This document shows positions 1-6,529 of a DNA stretch of 17,411 bases, piece by piece. Every line of letters starts with the position of its first letter. Position 1 is the first letter of the stretch. Origin of the DNA: JACOYH01 sp964469735 (GTDB taxonomy: Bacteria > Patescibacteriota > Minisyncoccia > Minisyncoccales > MHMH01); assembly GCA_964469735.1 (NCBI GenBank), contig CAYXYS010000008.1, positions 1 through 17,411 of the forward strand. Reading direction: 5' to 3'. The translations under genes and the position numbers were made by a program. The notes under the pieces were generated by a model. It was not told the origin of the DNA. It saw only the letters and a list, made by a program, of their open reading frames with translations, and did not search any database.

Positions 1-1236
1 CTCCAGGCGGGTGTCAATACCGGCCAGTTGACTGTACCTGGCTGCCAATTCGGCAGCAGCCACTAAAGCTGAGTCCTTAATCTTCACTCCGTGGTGCACT
101 TCATATTTCTCTTTTATGCCTCTCAATATGGCAATAGTATCTTCAATGGAAGGCTCTGACACAAAAATCGGCTGGAATCTCCTTTCAAGGGCGGGGTCTT
201 TTTCAATGTATTTTTGATACTCTTTCAGGGTGGTAGCTCCAATAGCTCTCAATTCTCCCCTAGCCAAAGCGGGCTTTAAGAGGTTGGAGGCGTCAATAGC
301 TCCCTCAGCAGCTCCCGCCCCTACCAAAGTGTGGAGTTCATCGATGAATATTATATATTTTCCGCCGGCTTTGCTGATTTCTTTTAATAGGGCCTTAACC
401 CGATCTTCGAATTCCCCTCTGTACCTGGTACCGGCCACAAGAGAACCTAAATCAAGAGCAATGATATCCTTGCCCCTTAAAGACTCGGGCACCTCTCCCT
501 TAATTATTTTCTGGGCCAAGCCTTCAATAATAGCGGTTTTTCCCACTCCGGCCTCTCCGATCAAAACAGGGTTGTTTTTAGTTCTGCGGGACAGAACCTG
601 CATCAGTCTCCTGATTTCGTTATCCCGTCCGATAACCGGGTCTAATTTTCCCTGGCGCGCCAGGTCATTCAAGTTTTTAGAATATTTCTCCAAAACCTGG
701 TATTTAGATTCGGGATCCGGATCGGTAATTTTTGTTCCTCCCCTGATTTCAGATAAAACCTTCAGGGCCTCTTCATAACTAAGCTTTCCGAAGTTTAATC
801 CCTCGCCGCCAGACTGCAGGAAAGTTGCTTTTTCCAAAACGTCTTTGGCTTTAACGTCGCTGTCCAGCAAGGCCAAAAAGAAATGCTCGACTGACATAAA
901 CTCATCTCCCATTTTTATGGCTTCCTGCCTTGCCCGCTCCAAGACTTTATTCATGTCCTGGGTTAGGTAAAACTGGCCCATCATTTGGGGAGTGGTTACC
1001 GAGGGAATTTTTTCCAAAGCAGCTTTGGTTTTTTTCTTTAATCCTTCGATATCTACCGCCATTTTCTGCAGCAAAGTTAAAACCACGCTTCCTTCTTGGG
1101 AAATAAGCGCCAAAAGCAAATGTAGGGCATCGACCTGCTGCTGGCCGGCCTGCCTGGCCGCGTCCTGGGCGGCCAGAATCGCCTCTTGGGCTTTATGAGT
1201 AAAGTTTCCTCCGTTCACCCCGTTAGAAGTCATCAT
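1..1236 (-). CDS. clpB: ClpB-type AAA+ disaggregase, N-terminal part (3' end cut by window edge)
   Basis: ATP-dependent Hsp100 unfoldase that rescues aggregated proteins, normally with DnaK. 412 codons are visible: two Clp N-terminal repeats (about residues 11-150), then the first AAA+ domain with Walker A GEAGVGKT (227-234), Walker B IIFIDE (D299, E300) and arginine-finger residues R352-R353 in ALERRF. The middle coiled coil and second AAA+ domain lie outside the window. In-frame starts are ATG at 1236, ATG at 1233 and GTG at 1218. A strong promoter -10 box overlaps the two ATGs, so the true start may be the GTG or the message may be leaderless. The first codons are encoded by one end of a terminal-repeat element. 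The last 12 residues at the edge (after R400) do not match the usual RYxxDRxLPDKAIDLIDEA segment of ClpB/ClpC. ClpC is an alternative name, but ClpB is more likely. Confidence 0.88.
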   Translation of the reverse strand, partial: MMTSNGVNGGNFTHKAQEAILAAQDAARQAGQQQVDALHLLLALISQEGSVVLTLLQKMAVDIEGLKKKTKAALEKIPSVTTPQMMGQFYLTQDMNKVLERARQEAIKMGDEFMSVEHFFLALLDSDVKAKDVLEKATFLQSGGEGLNFGKLSYEEALKVLSEIRGGTKITDPDPESKYQVLEKYSKNLNDLARQGKLDPVIGRDNEIRRLMQVLSRRTKNNPVLIGEAGVGKTAIIEGLAQKIIKGEVPESLRGKDIIALDLGSLVAGTRYRGEFEDRVKALLKEISKAGGKYIIFIDELHTLVGAGAAEGAIDASNLLKPALARGELRAIGATTLKEYQKYIEKDPALERRFQPIFVSEPSIEDTIAILRGIKEKYEVHHGVKIKDSALVAAAELAARYSQLAGIDTRLE

Positions 1237-1264
1237 TATACAGTAAGATACTGATTTCTGACAA
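1235..1264 (-). promoter_or_regulatory. Predicted sigma70-type promoter of clpB
   Basis: Read on the minus strand: -35 box TTGTCA (1264-1259), an 18-nt spacer, and a perfect -10 box TATAAT (1240-1235). The -10 overlaps the first ATG of clpB, so transcription would begin near 1228, inside the nominal coding region. No CIRCE operator is seen around it. The promoter lies wholly within element A. Confidence 0.6.
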
Positions 1265-1299
1265 CTTTTGTTTAAGTTTTTACCCCCGTTATCGCCTCG

Positions 1300-1326
1300 C
1301 AGAAAAAATTAACTTAATTTTTTCTG
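1300..1326. repeat. Perfect 13-bp-arm palindrome inside element A
   Basis: Arms CAGAAAAAATTAA (1300-1312) and TTAATTTTTTCTG (1314-1326) are exact complements around a single central base at 1313. On the minus strand it lies 60 nt upstream of the clpB -10 region. With a one-base centre it looks more like a cruciform or protein-binding palindrome than a terminator hairpin. Confidence 0.75.
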
Positions 1327-1373
1327 GCTAGGACTTCTAACGGGGTTCATATTCATATTATATCACACTCAAT

Positions 1374-1379
1374 TATAAC
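1374..1379 (+). promoter_or_regulatory. Possible -10 box for the plus-strand structured RNA
   Basis: TATAAC ends 11-12 nt before the closing helix of the candidate RNA at 1391, close to the expected distance to a transcription start. The -35 region (about 1346-1356) is poor, so support is weak and rests mainly on placement. Confidence 0.25.
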
Positions 1380-1389
1380 AAAAAATCAC

Positions 1390-1546
1390 GGAAAATCAAC
1401 CCCTAAAAGGAAGGCGGGAGAAGTCCGGATGTTGGCCGAACATGCCTCCCGCCTTAGGAGCAGGCCCTGATGTTTGCAGGGGCAAGCTCCCTTTAAAAAT
1501 CAAAGGGCCTGGCTGCTTGGCCAGGTCCGGGGATTTTCTTTTTCGT
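1390..1546 (+). ncRNA. Candidate multibranched structured RNA, family not recognised
   Basis: About 150 nt fold into nested complementary segments. A closing helix pairs GAAAAT (1391-1396) with ATTTTC (1533-1538) and CCCC (1400-1403) with GGGG (1529-1532). Inside it are a 10-bp helix AAGGCGGGAG/CTCCCGCCTT (1411-1420/1446-1455) containing a small hairpin (1429-1443), a two-part arm GGAGC/GCTCC (1457-1461/1486-1490) with CCCTG/CAGGG (1465-1469/1477-1481), a short CTTT/AAAG hairpin (1491-1494/1502-1505), and CCTGGC/GCCAGG (1508-1513/1520-1525). The last helix can extend by three pairs including a G-U (1507-1526), which would be an A-C mismatch on the minus strand, so plus-strand transcription is favoured. 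The 3' side runs into a T-rich tract (1533-1543), like an intrinsic terminator. It matches no riboswitch, SRP RNA, RNase P RNA or tmRNA that I recognise. Confidence 0.42.
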
Positions 1547-1560
1547 TTGTTAATTATTGC

Positions 1561-1622
1561 GTGAACCTAACCAAGCGCCGTTTGGCAATGACGACTAGCA
1601 CTACATTAACGATTAGGTTCGC
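1561..1622 (+). other. Stem-loop in the clpB-htrA intergenic region
   Basis: GTGAACCTAA (1561-1570) pairs with TTAGGTTCGC (1613-1622): ten pairs with one U-G wobble on the plus strand, and a mismatch at that place on the minus strand. The 42-nt loop holds a small CCAA/TTGG hairpin (1571-1574/1582-1585). It could be a 3' extension of the structured RNA or a processing hairpin after htrA. No T-run follows it on the minus strand. The rest of 1623-1673 shows nothing recognisable. Confidence 0.35.
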
Positions 1623-1673
1623 TTGATTGGGCATATCTTTAATATATGACGGAATAACGAGAGCCTTATTACA

Positions 1674-2984
1674 CTATTCCTCCCACTCTTCCAGAATGGC
1701 TTGCAGGATCATCTCCTCTCCATCCCTTAATATCTTTATAGCCACTACGTCGCCCGGAGAATGATTGTAAATAATCTCCTTCAAGGTATTGTCGGGAGTT
1801 AATTTTTCGCCGCCAAACTCTAAAATGATATCTCCCTCCCGGATGCCGGCTTTATCTGCAGCCGAACCTTCGACTACGGCAGCCCCACCGTCTCCGCCGG
1901 AAATCCAAGCACCTTCTGAAACGGGCAGGTCGTTGGCTTCTTGGATTTCAGGGGTAATCGTAAGATAGCGGATTCCCAAAAAAGCGTAGGTTATGGTGCC
2001 CGACTCCACGACTTGTTCAATATCTCTCTTCGCCTTATTTACAGGAATGGCAAAACCGATGCTTTGAGCGCCAATAACCGTAGCAGTATTGATTCCTATT
2101 ACTTTGCCGCTCAAATCCAAAAGAGGCCCTCCTGAATTTCCCTGATTAATGGCGGCGTCTGTTTGAATGACTTCCTCGATTACTTCGGTAATGCCTGCTC
2201 CGGAAGCCGTAATAGTTCTGTCCAGCCCAGAAACCACTCCGACGGAAACGGTGTTCTTAAATTCACCCAAGGCATTTCCGATGGCGATAGCGGTTTGTCC
2301 TATCTGGAGGCTCTCGGAATCGCCCAGCTCTATTACCGGAAAAGATATTTGCTTTAAATCGCCGAAACCGTCTATTAATTTTTCCGTTTCTATCTTTAAA
2401 ATAGCCAAATCTTGAACGGGATCCTTGGCTAAAACCCTAGCATCAAAGCTTTTTCCATCGTTGGTAAAAACGGTATATTGGGCCTCCTCGTCTAAAACCA
2501 CGTGCTTATTGGTCAATATCATGCCGTCTTCGGAAACAATAAATCCCGTTCCCCCGCCGATTTCCTGCTCTTCGGTTCCTATTTGCCGCCTTTGGGGAAT
2601 TTGAATATTAAAAGGCGAATTGTCTCCAAAAGGATTGTAGTAGTATTCTTCAAAAACCGGCAGGTCCTTACTAACAATTATGCTGACCACGGCCGGAGAT
2701 GCTTTTTCCACAGCGGAAATAATTTTCTCTTCATGGGTTGTCTGGGGAATGTATTTTACGATCTCCCTTTGCTCGCCGAATTCCGGCAGGTTTATTTCAA
2801 ACTTTGATAGATAATCTTTGGCCTCAAAGTATAAAAAGCTGCCAGCCACGCTTCCGGCCAGAAATCCGAAAGCCGAAGACAAAATAACCGTCAGAACTGT
2901 CAGCCAAAGGGCCTTGGACTTCCAAAATCTCGGAAGTTTTATTTTAGGAAGTTGTATTTTGGGAAAATCAGGCATTTGGTACAT
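1674..2984 (-). CDS. htrA: HtrA/DegP-like membrane-anchored serine protease with PDZ domain
   Basis: Envelope quality-control serine protease (S1C family). A basic N-terminus is followed by one membrane anchor (about residues 25-52), leaving the catalytic part outside the cytoplasm. The trypsin-like domain shows the full triad: H161 in LTNKHVV, D192 in DPVQDLAILK and S284 in GNSGGPLL, with G-N-S-G-G intact. One PDZ domain follows (about 335-432), with GIREGDIILEFGG. At 436 aa it has the usual length for single-PDZ members. It starts 4 nt after the iscU stop and is probably cotranscribed with iscS-iscU. The start is ATG at 2984; an in-frame ATG three codons later is possible. No Shine-Dalgarno sequence is visible. 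The identification is firm; the substrates are unknown. Confidence 0.93.
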   Translation of the reverse strand: MYQMPDFPKIQLPKIKLPRFWKSKALWLTVLTVILSSAFGFLAGSVAGSFLYFEAKDYLSKFEINLPEFGEQREIVKYIPQTTHEEKIISAVEKASPAVVSIIVSKDLPVFEEYYYNPFGDNSPFNIQIPQRRQIGTEEQEIGGGTGFIVSEDGMILTNKHVVLDEEAQYTVFTNDGKSFDARVLAKDPVQDLAILKIETEKLIDGFGDLKQISFPVIELGDSESLQIGQTAIAIGNALGEFKNTVSVGVVSGLDRTITASGAGITEVIEEVIQTDAAINQGNSGGPLLDLSGKVIGINTATVIGAQSIGFAIPVNKAKRDIEQVVESGTITYAFLGIRYLTITPEIQEANDLPVSEGAWISGGDGGAAVVEGSAADKAGIREGDIILEFGGEKLTPDNTLKEIIYNHSPGDVVAIKILRDGEEMILQAILEEWEE

Positions 2985-2988
2985 AGTT

Positions 2989-3378
2989 TTATTTGTTCTT
3001 TTTTTTATAATCTTCGACCGCCGCCCTTACTCCGGCCTGGGCCAAAGCGGCGCAGTGGATTTTAACCGGAGGAACCGGGCCGATTTCTTCTTTAATGTCT
3101 TCGTAGCCGACTTTTAAAGCGACATCAATGGTTTTTCCTTTGATTAGCTCGCAAATCATATCGGAAATGGCTATAGCGTGCCCGCATCCTAGAGTTTGGA
3201 ACTTAGCGTCTTTAATTATTTCTTCATTCCCCTTCTTTTCAACCTTGATATATATTTTCATCACATCCCCGCATCTTAAATTCTGGGTATCGCCGATTCC
3301 GTCGGCATCCTTAATTTCACCCATGTTTTTGGGATTGGTAAAATGCTCTATCACTTTTTTGGAATAGTATGCCGTCAT
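2989..3378 (-). CDS. iscU: IscU/NifU-like iron-sulfur cluster scaffold protein
   Basis: Scaffold on which [2Fe-2S] clusters are assembled from sulfide delivered by the cysteine desulfurase. The 129-aa protein has all ligand positions of the family: C36 and D38 in RCGDVMK, C65 in LGCGHAIA, and H108-C109 in KIHCAALA. The length matches the stand-alone IscU/NifU N-terminal form. Its ATG overlaps the iscS stop by 4 nt (ATGA), pointing to translational coupling and to a dedicated IscS-IscU pair. No iscR, iscA, hscAB or fdx lies beside it, so this is a minimal ISC unit. The name nifU-like would be equally acceptable. Confidence 0.93.
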   Translation of the reverse strand: MTAYYSKKVIEHFTNPKNMGEIKDADGIGDTQNLRCGDVMKIYIKVEKKGNEEIIKDAKFQTLGCGHAIAISDMICELIKGKTIDVALKVGYEDIKEEIGPVPPVKIHCAALAQAGVRAAVEDYKKKNK

Positions 3379-4553
3379 TTTGTTTTATATCCTGATATTT
3401 CTCTCAGCCTTCCCACTACTTGAGGCAGAACCTTTAAAAACCTTTCTATTTCTTTGTCTGTATTAAATTTCCCCAGGGAAATCCTCAGCGAACTATGGGA
3501 TTTTTCTTCCGGAATTCCCATGGCCAGCAAAACGTGCGAAGATTCCAGATTGTGAGACGAACAAGCAGAGCCGGTAGAAACCGCAAAGCCCTTTTGGTCC
3601 AAAGCCATCAGCAAAGCCTCGCCCTCAATGCCCTCGAAACCAAAATTAACGTTATTGGGAAGCCTTTTTTCTAAAGAGCCGTTAAGCTGGGCGTCGGGGA
3701 TAAGCTTGGAAATCTTTTTGATTATCTTGTCCCTCAGCTGCCTCACCCTAACGCTGTTAACTTCAGTCTTGGGACTGCCCGCCTCTTTAATCGCCGCTCC
3801 CAAACCAACGATGCCAGCTACATTTTCCGTGCCCGACCTCAATCCTTTCTCGTGGCCACCCCCATATATCATCGGCTCGATGGGAGTGCCCTTTTTGACG
3901 AACAAAGCCCCCACGCCCTTTGGGCCATAAATTTTATGCGAGCTTAATGTTAGCATATCCACTCCCAGCCTTTCAACGTCGCAGTTTAAATAATTTGCTG
4001 CCTGAACGGCGTCGGTGTGGAAATATACCTTCTTTTTTCTTTCTTTTAAAACTTTCCCTATTTCGGCTATCGGCTGAATCGTGCCGACTTCATTGTTTGC
4101 GTAAATAATTGAAACTAAAACAGTATTGTCTTTCAAGGCTTTTTTCAGATTGGAAACCGAAACCAATCCTTCCCTGTCAACGGGCAAAAAAGTCACCCCA
4201 ACCCCTTCTTTTTGTAAAACCCGACAAGGCTCCAAAACGGCATGATGCTCAATTGAAGATATTATAACATGCGGCTTTTTTTGAGAACCGCCCAAAGCCT
4301 TAATTGTCCCCAAAATAGCCAGGTTGTCAGCCTCGGTTGCCGAGCCGGTAAAGAAAATTTCGTCTGTATGGCAGTTTAAAAACTCGGCCACCCGCCCTCG
4401 CGCCTGGTCCACTGCCGCCAAAGCCCTCTGGCCGTATCCGTGAACCGAAGAAGCGTTGCCGAACTCTTTTCTCAAATACGGCATCATTTCTCTTAAAACT
4501 TTAGGGTCGATGGGAGTTGTAGAGGCGTAATCAAGGTAAACCCTGGAATTCAT
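3375..4553 (-). CDS. iscS: Cysteine desulfurase (IscS/NifS family)
   Basis: PLP enzyme that converts cysteine to alanine and passes the persulfide sulfur to IscU, and probably to tRNA thiolation. Visible family residues over 392 aa: H103-H104 in IEHHAVL, N154 in YANNEVG, D181 and Q184 (PLP ring contacts) in HTDAVQA, the Schiff-base lysine K207 in SSHKIYGPKG, and the catalytic cysteine C331 in STGSACSS. The flexible catalytic loop is of the group I (IscS/NifS) type. It is first gene of the iscS-iscU-htrA unit and sits just downstream of a terminator. A promoter-like pair ends 7 nt before the ATG, so the message may be leaderless. Confidence 0.95.
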   Translation of the reverse strand: MNSRVYLDYASTTPIDPKVLREMMPYLRKEFGNASSVHGYGQRALAAVDQARGRVAEFLNCHTDEIFFTGSATEADNLAILGTIKALGGSQKKPHVIISSIEHHAVLEPCRVLQKEGVGVTFLPVDREGLVSVSNLKKALKDNTVLVSIIYANNEVGTIQPIAEIGKVLKERKKKVYFHTDAVQAANYLNCDVERLGVDMLTLSSHKIYGPKGVGALFVKKGTPIEPMIYGGGHEKGLRSGTENVAGIVGLGAAIKEAGSPKTEVNSVRVRQLRDKIIKKISKLIPDAQLNGSLEKRLPNNVNFGFEGIEGEALLMALDQKGFAVSTGSACSSHNLESSHVLLAMGIPEEKSHSSLRISLGKFNTDKEIERFLKVLPQVVGRLREISGYKTK

Positions 4554-4559
4554 AGTTAC

Positions 4560-4587
4560 ATTTTAATACAGTTTTTTAAAAAATCAA
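4560..4587 (-). promoter_or_regulatory. Possible promoter of the iscS-iscU-htrA operon
   Basis: On the minus strand: TTGATT (4587-4582), a 16-nt spacer, and TAAAAT (4565-4560). Transcription would start at about 4553-4554, essentially at the iscS ATG. It follows directly after the terminator of the preceding gene, which makes a promoter here necessary. The boxes themselves are only fair matches in an AT-rich stretch. Confidence 0.4.
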
Positions 4588-4591
4588 ACTA

Positions 4592-4615
4592 AAAGCGGAG
4601 TCAAAGCTCCGCTTT
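4592..4615 (-). terminator. Intrinsic terminator after the GNAT-fold gene
   Basis: A perfect 9-bp stem AAAGCGGAG/CTCCGCTTT (4592-4600/4607-4615) has a 6-nt loop. On the minus strand it is followed by TTTTAGTTTGATTTTTT. It starts 4 nt after the stop of the preceding gene and separates the glycan cluster from the isc operon. Confidence 0.75.
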
Positions 4616-4618
4616 ATT

Positions 4619-5728
4619 TTACAACTTTTTTGAATAAATCCTGTGCCGTTTGCACCAATCAACGTTCAATAATCCTATTTCTCCAAGGCTTTTTCTATTG
4701 CCTTCCTCAATTTGGACGATTTCGCCCTCCTCAAACCGGAAATCCTCCAGCGATTTTTTGAGCTCGGAGTAAAGAACCGCATTGCCTCCCCTTCCTCGGT
4801 ATTCGGGAAGCATGGCCACTCCGTTAAAATCAACCCTTCTGGTTTTTCTCAGCTCCTTGAGCAGGTGGAACCAGCCGAAAGGAAGCATCTTCCCCTTGGC
4901 CTTCTTTATCCCTCTAACGATATTAGGGTAAACGAGGATAAATCCCGCCGGTCGGCCGCCTTTCATAACTATTTTAATCAAGCGGGGATCGGCTATATCA
5001 ATGAGCCTTGCGGCGGTAAAATCCATCTCTTCCCGGCTCATCGGATAATGATCGATGAGCTCTGTAAAGGTCTGGTTGTAAATCCACCTCATTTTTTCGG
5101 TCCAGGCCAGAAGCTCCTTTTTGCCGGCAAATGACTTAATCTGAAAGCGCTCTTTGCTCCTGTCTTTAATTTTATAGAAGCGGTGCGAAAAATCCTGATA
5201 CTTTAAGATTCCGGAAAGGAAATCGCTTTTCTTTTCGAACCCGACGACGGAAAGCAGGGAATCATAATATGGATGGTTGTAAGGAATCCCTGTGGCCGGC
5301 AAACGATGAAAACCCTCCACCAGCACCCCCCTTCCATCTAAGGCGTGAAATCCCAGGGGTCCCATAATCTCCGACAAAAAGCGCCTCCGGGCCCAGCAAG
5401 AAGCGGCCTTAAACAGCAACTCCACCGCCCCAACGTCGTCTACGGAATCGAAATAGTAAAACAAAGCGGTTTTCTTTTTGTGAAACTCGTTATAGCGTCT
5501 GTTGTGCATAACCGCCATCTGAGCCAGCCGCTTCGTCCCGCTTTCTACGACAAAAAAGGCGGCCGTAGAATGGCGGTAGAACGGATGCATTCTTGCATCA
5601 AAAGCGGCTTTAATGTCTGATCCCATAAAAGGCACCCAAAACTCCGAATCTTTATACAGCTCGAAAGGGAATTCAATGAATTCCCTCACTTCGCTTTTAG
5701 AGCGCGGACTAATCTTTCTGACTATCAT
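4619..5728 (-). CDS. GNAT-fold N-acyltransferase-like protein of about 370 aa
   Basis: The 369-aa protein resembles a widespread family of two-part acyl-CoA N-acyltransferase-fold proteins (YghO-like). The N-terminal half has FPFELYKDSEFWVP (residues 20-33), then NEFHKKKTALFYYFD (80-94), MGPLGFH (122-128) and GIPYNHPYYDSLL (147-159). The C-terminal half has a GNAT motif A-like segment, GVAMLPEYRGRGGNA (303-317), that would contact acyl-CoA. The acceptor substrate is unknown. It lies 69 nt after a GT2 gene and ends in a terminator, so it may be the last gene of the glycan cluster, perhaps modifying a sugar or lipid; that role is inference. The start is well supported by an AGAAGGAG ribosome site 6 nt before the ATG. 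Confidence 0.72.
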   Translation of the reverse strand: MIVRKISPRSKSEVREFIEFPFELYKDSEFWVPFMGSDIKAAFDARMHPFYRHSTAAFFVVESGTKRLAQMAVMHNRRYNEFHKKKTALFYYFDSVDDVGAVELLFKAASCWARRRFLSEIMGPLGFHALDGRGVLVEGFHRLPATGIPYNHPYYDSLLSVVGFEKKSDFLSGILKYQDFSHRFYKIKDRSKERFQIKSFAGKKELLAWTEKMRWIYNQTFTELIDHYPMSREEMDFTAARLIDIADPRLIKIVMKGGRPAGFILVYPNIVRGIKKAKGKMLPFGWFHLLKELRKTRRVDFNGVAMLPEYRGRGGNAVLYSELKKSLEDFRFEEGEIVQIEEGNRKSLGEIGLLNVDWCKRHRIYSKKL

Positions 5729-5734
5729 TTACAA

Positions 5735-5742
5735 CTCCTTCT
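5735..5742 (-). promoter_or_regulatory. Strong Shine-Dalgarno site
   Basis: AGAAGGAG on the minus strand, 6 nt before the ATG at 5728, fixes the start of the GNAT-fold gene. It is the only clear ribosome site before a start codon in the window; most other genes rely on overlap coupling or have none. Confidence 0.75.
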
Positions 5743-5797
5743 ATTTATTAATGAGCACTGCCTGATGCTTTTTAACCAGCAACCCAAATTTTGTCAA

Positions 5798-6529
5798 TTA
5801 CCTTACGTCGATATATTCCTTGGTAAACGGTTTTTTAAAAATAACGGGCCAGACAACATTTAAAACGTATTTTGCGCACAGCCTGATAACGCCTTCTTTT
5901 TTGAAGCGGCGGGCCGAACTTTTTACTTTTAAATTCAAAAAGAATCTTATCTTCCCCCGCTTTCCCAGCCGATAAGCCAGTTCAGCTTCGTCTCCAAAAA
6001 AAGCTATATTTTCATTAAAGCCCCCGACTTCCCGGAAATGCTTTTTAGCAACCGCAAAATTTCCGGCATTGAGAGAGGAGGCTAAACCAAGGAATCGGTT
6101 AAAAAAGCATTCGGCCGGCCAGGCCAAAAAATAATAAACGAAAAAGAGAGTAAATCTGATATAAAAATTGCTGTCGATGATGTAAGAATAAGGGCCGGAT
6201 ACCAAAATCAAGTCCTTGTCCTTCTTAAACTTTTCTGAAATCCTTTTCAGGTAATCGGAGGGAATGATCGTATCGGCATCCAAAAAAAACAAAATGTCTC
6301 CCCGGGCTTCGGCAGCTCCTCTGTTTCGGGCGAGGGTCACTCCTTTTTTCGGCTCTTTGATTATTTTTACTCCCGGAAACTTAGAAACTATCTCGGCCGT
6401 CCCGTCGCTGCTCGCGTTATCAATAACTATTACCTCCCGGTCGGGAGCGTCTTTCTGGGAAAAAAGCGACTCCAGGCAGGAGCCGATGCGCCTCTCTTCG
6501 TTGTGAGCTGGAATTATTACCGAAATCAT
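5798..6529 (-). CDS. Family 2 glycosyltransferase
   Basis: GT-A fold glycosyltransferase that transfers a sugar from a nucleotide-sugar donor, 243 aa. It begins SVIIPAHNEERRIGSCLESL (residues 3-22), then VIVIDNASSDGT (33-44), LARNRGAAEARGDILFFLDADT with the DxD metal site at D84/D86, and FFGDEAELAYRL with the probable catalytic acid pair D180-E181. A hydrophobic stretch (about 124-140) suggests membrane association. Its ATG overlaps the stop of the preceding membrane GT2 by 4 nt, so the two are probably made together. It is likely to act in cell-surface polysaccharide or glycolipid synthesis. Donor and acceptor cannot be read from the sequence. Confidence 0.9.
   Translation of the reverse strand: MISVIIPAHNEERRIGSCLESLFSQKDAPDREVIVIDNASSDGTAEIVSKFPGVKIIKEPKKGVTLARNRGAAEARGDILFFLDADTIIPSDYLKRISEKFKKDKDLILVSGPYSYIIDSNFYIRFTLFFVYYFLAWPAECFFNRFLGLASSLNAGNFAVAKKHFREVGGFNENIAFFGDEAELAYRLGKRGKIRFFLNLKVKSSARRFKKEGVIRLCAKYVLNVVWPVIFKKPFTKEYIDVR

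Larger units (their letters stand above)
1217..1346 (-). repeat. MITE-like terminal-inverted-repeat element A (130 bp)
   Basis: The ends are a perfect 15-bp inverted repeat, ACCCCGTTAGAAGTC at 1217-1231 and its complement at 1332-1346. Five nt inside the right end lies a perfect palindrome (1300-1326). A third, imperfect copy of the end motif, ACCCCCGTTA, lies at 1282-1291 and pairs with the right end, giving a nested 62-bp core. The element contains the predicted clpB promoter, and its left end is read as the first clpB codons. A related copy lies at 14405-14539. No transposase of matching type is in the window, so mobility is inferred. Confidence 0.6.

Noticed and set aside
230..778. Long plus-strand open frames such as this one, and others over clpB, htrA, iscS, GT2 and nrdJ
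   Set aside because: They lie opposite genes with clear domains, have no recognisable motifs, and their composition is that of antisense shadows.
1590..1610. CIRCE heat-shock operator near clpB
   Set aside because: Only a partial TAGCACTA match is present, with no GAGTGCTAA partner at the 9-nt spacing, and it lies far from the clpB promoter.
1391..1622. tmRNA, RNase P RNA or SRP RNA in the intergenic region
   Set aside because: Fragments such as AAGTCCGG or GGCTGCTTGG recall these RNAs. However, there is no tRNA-like acceptor or tag frame for tmRNA, no second universally conserved RNase P segment, and no SRP GGAA-loop helix in the right order.
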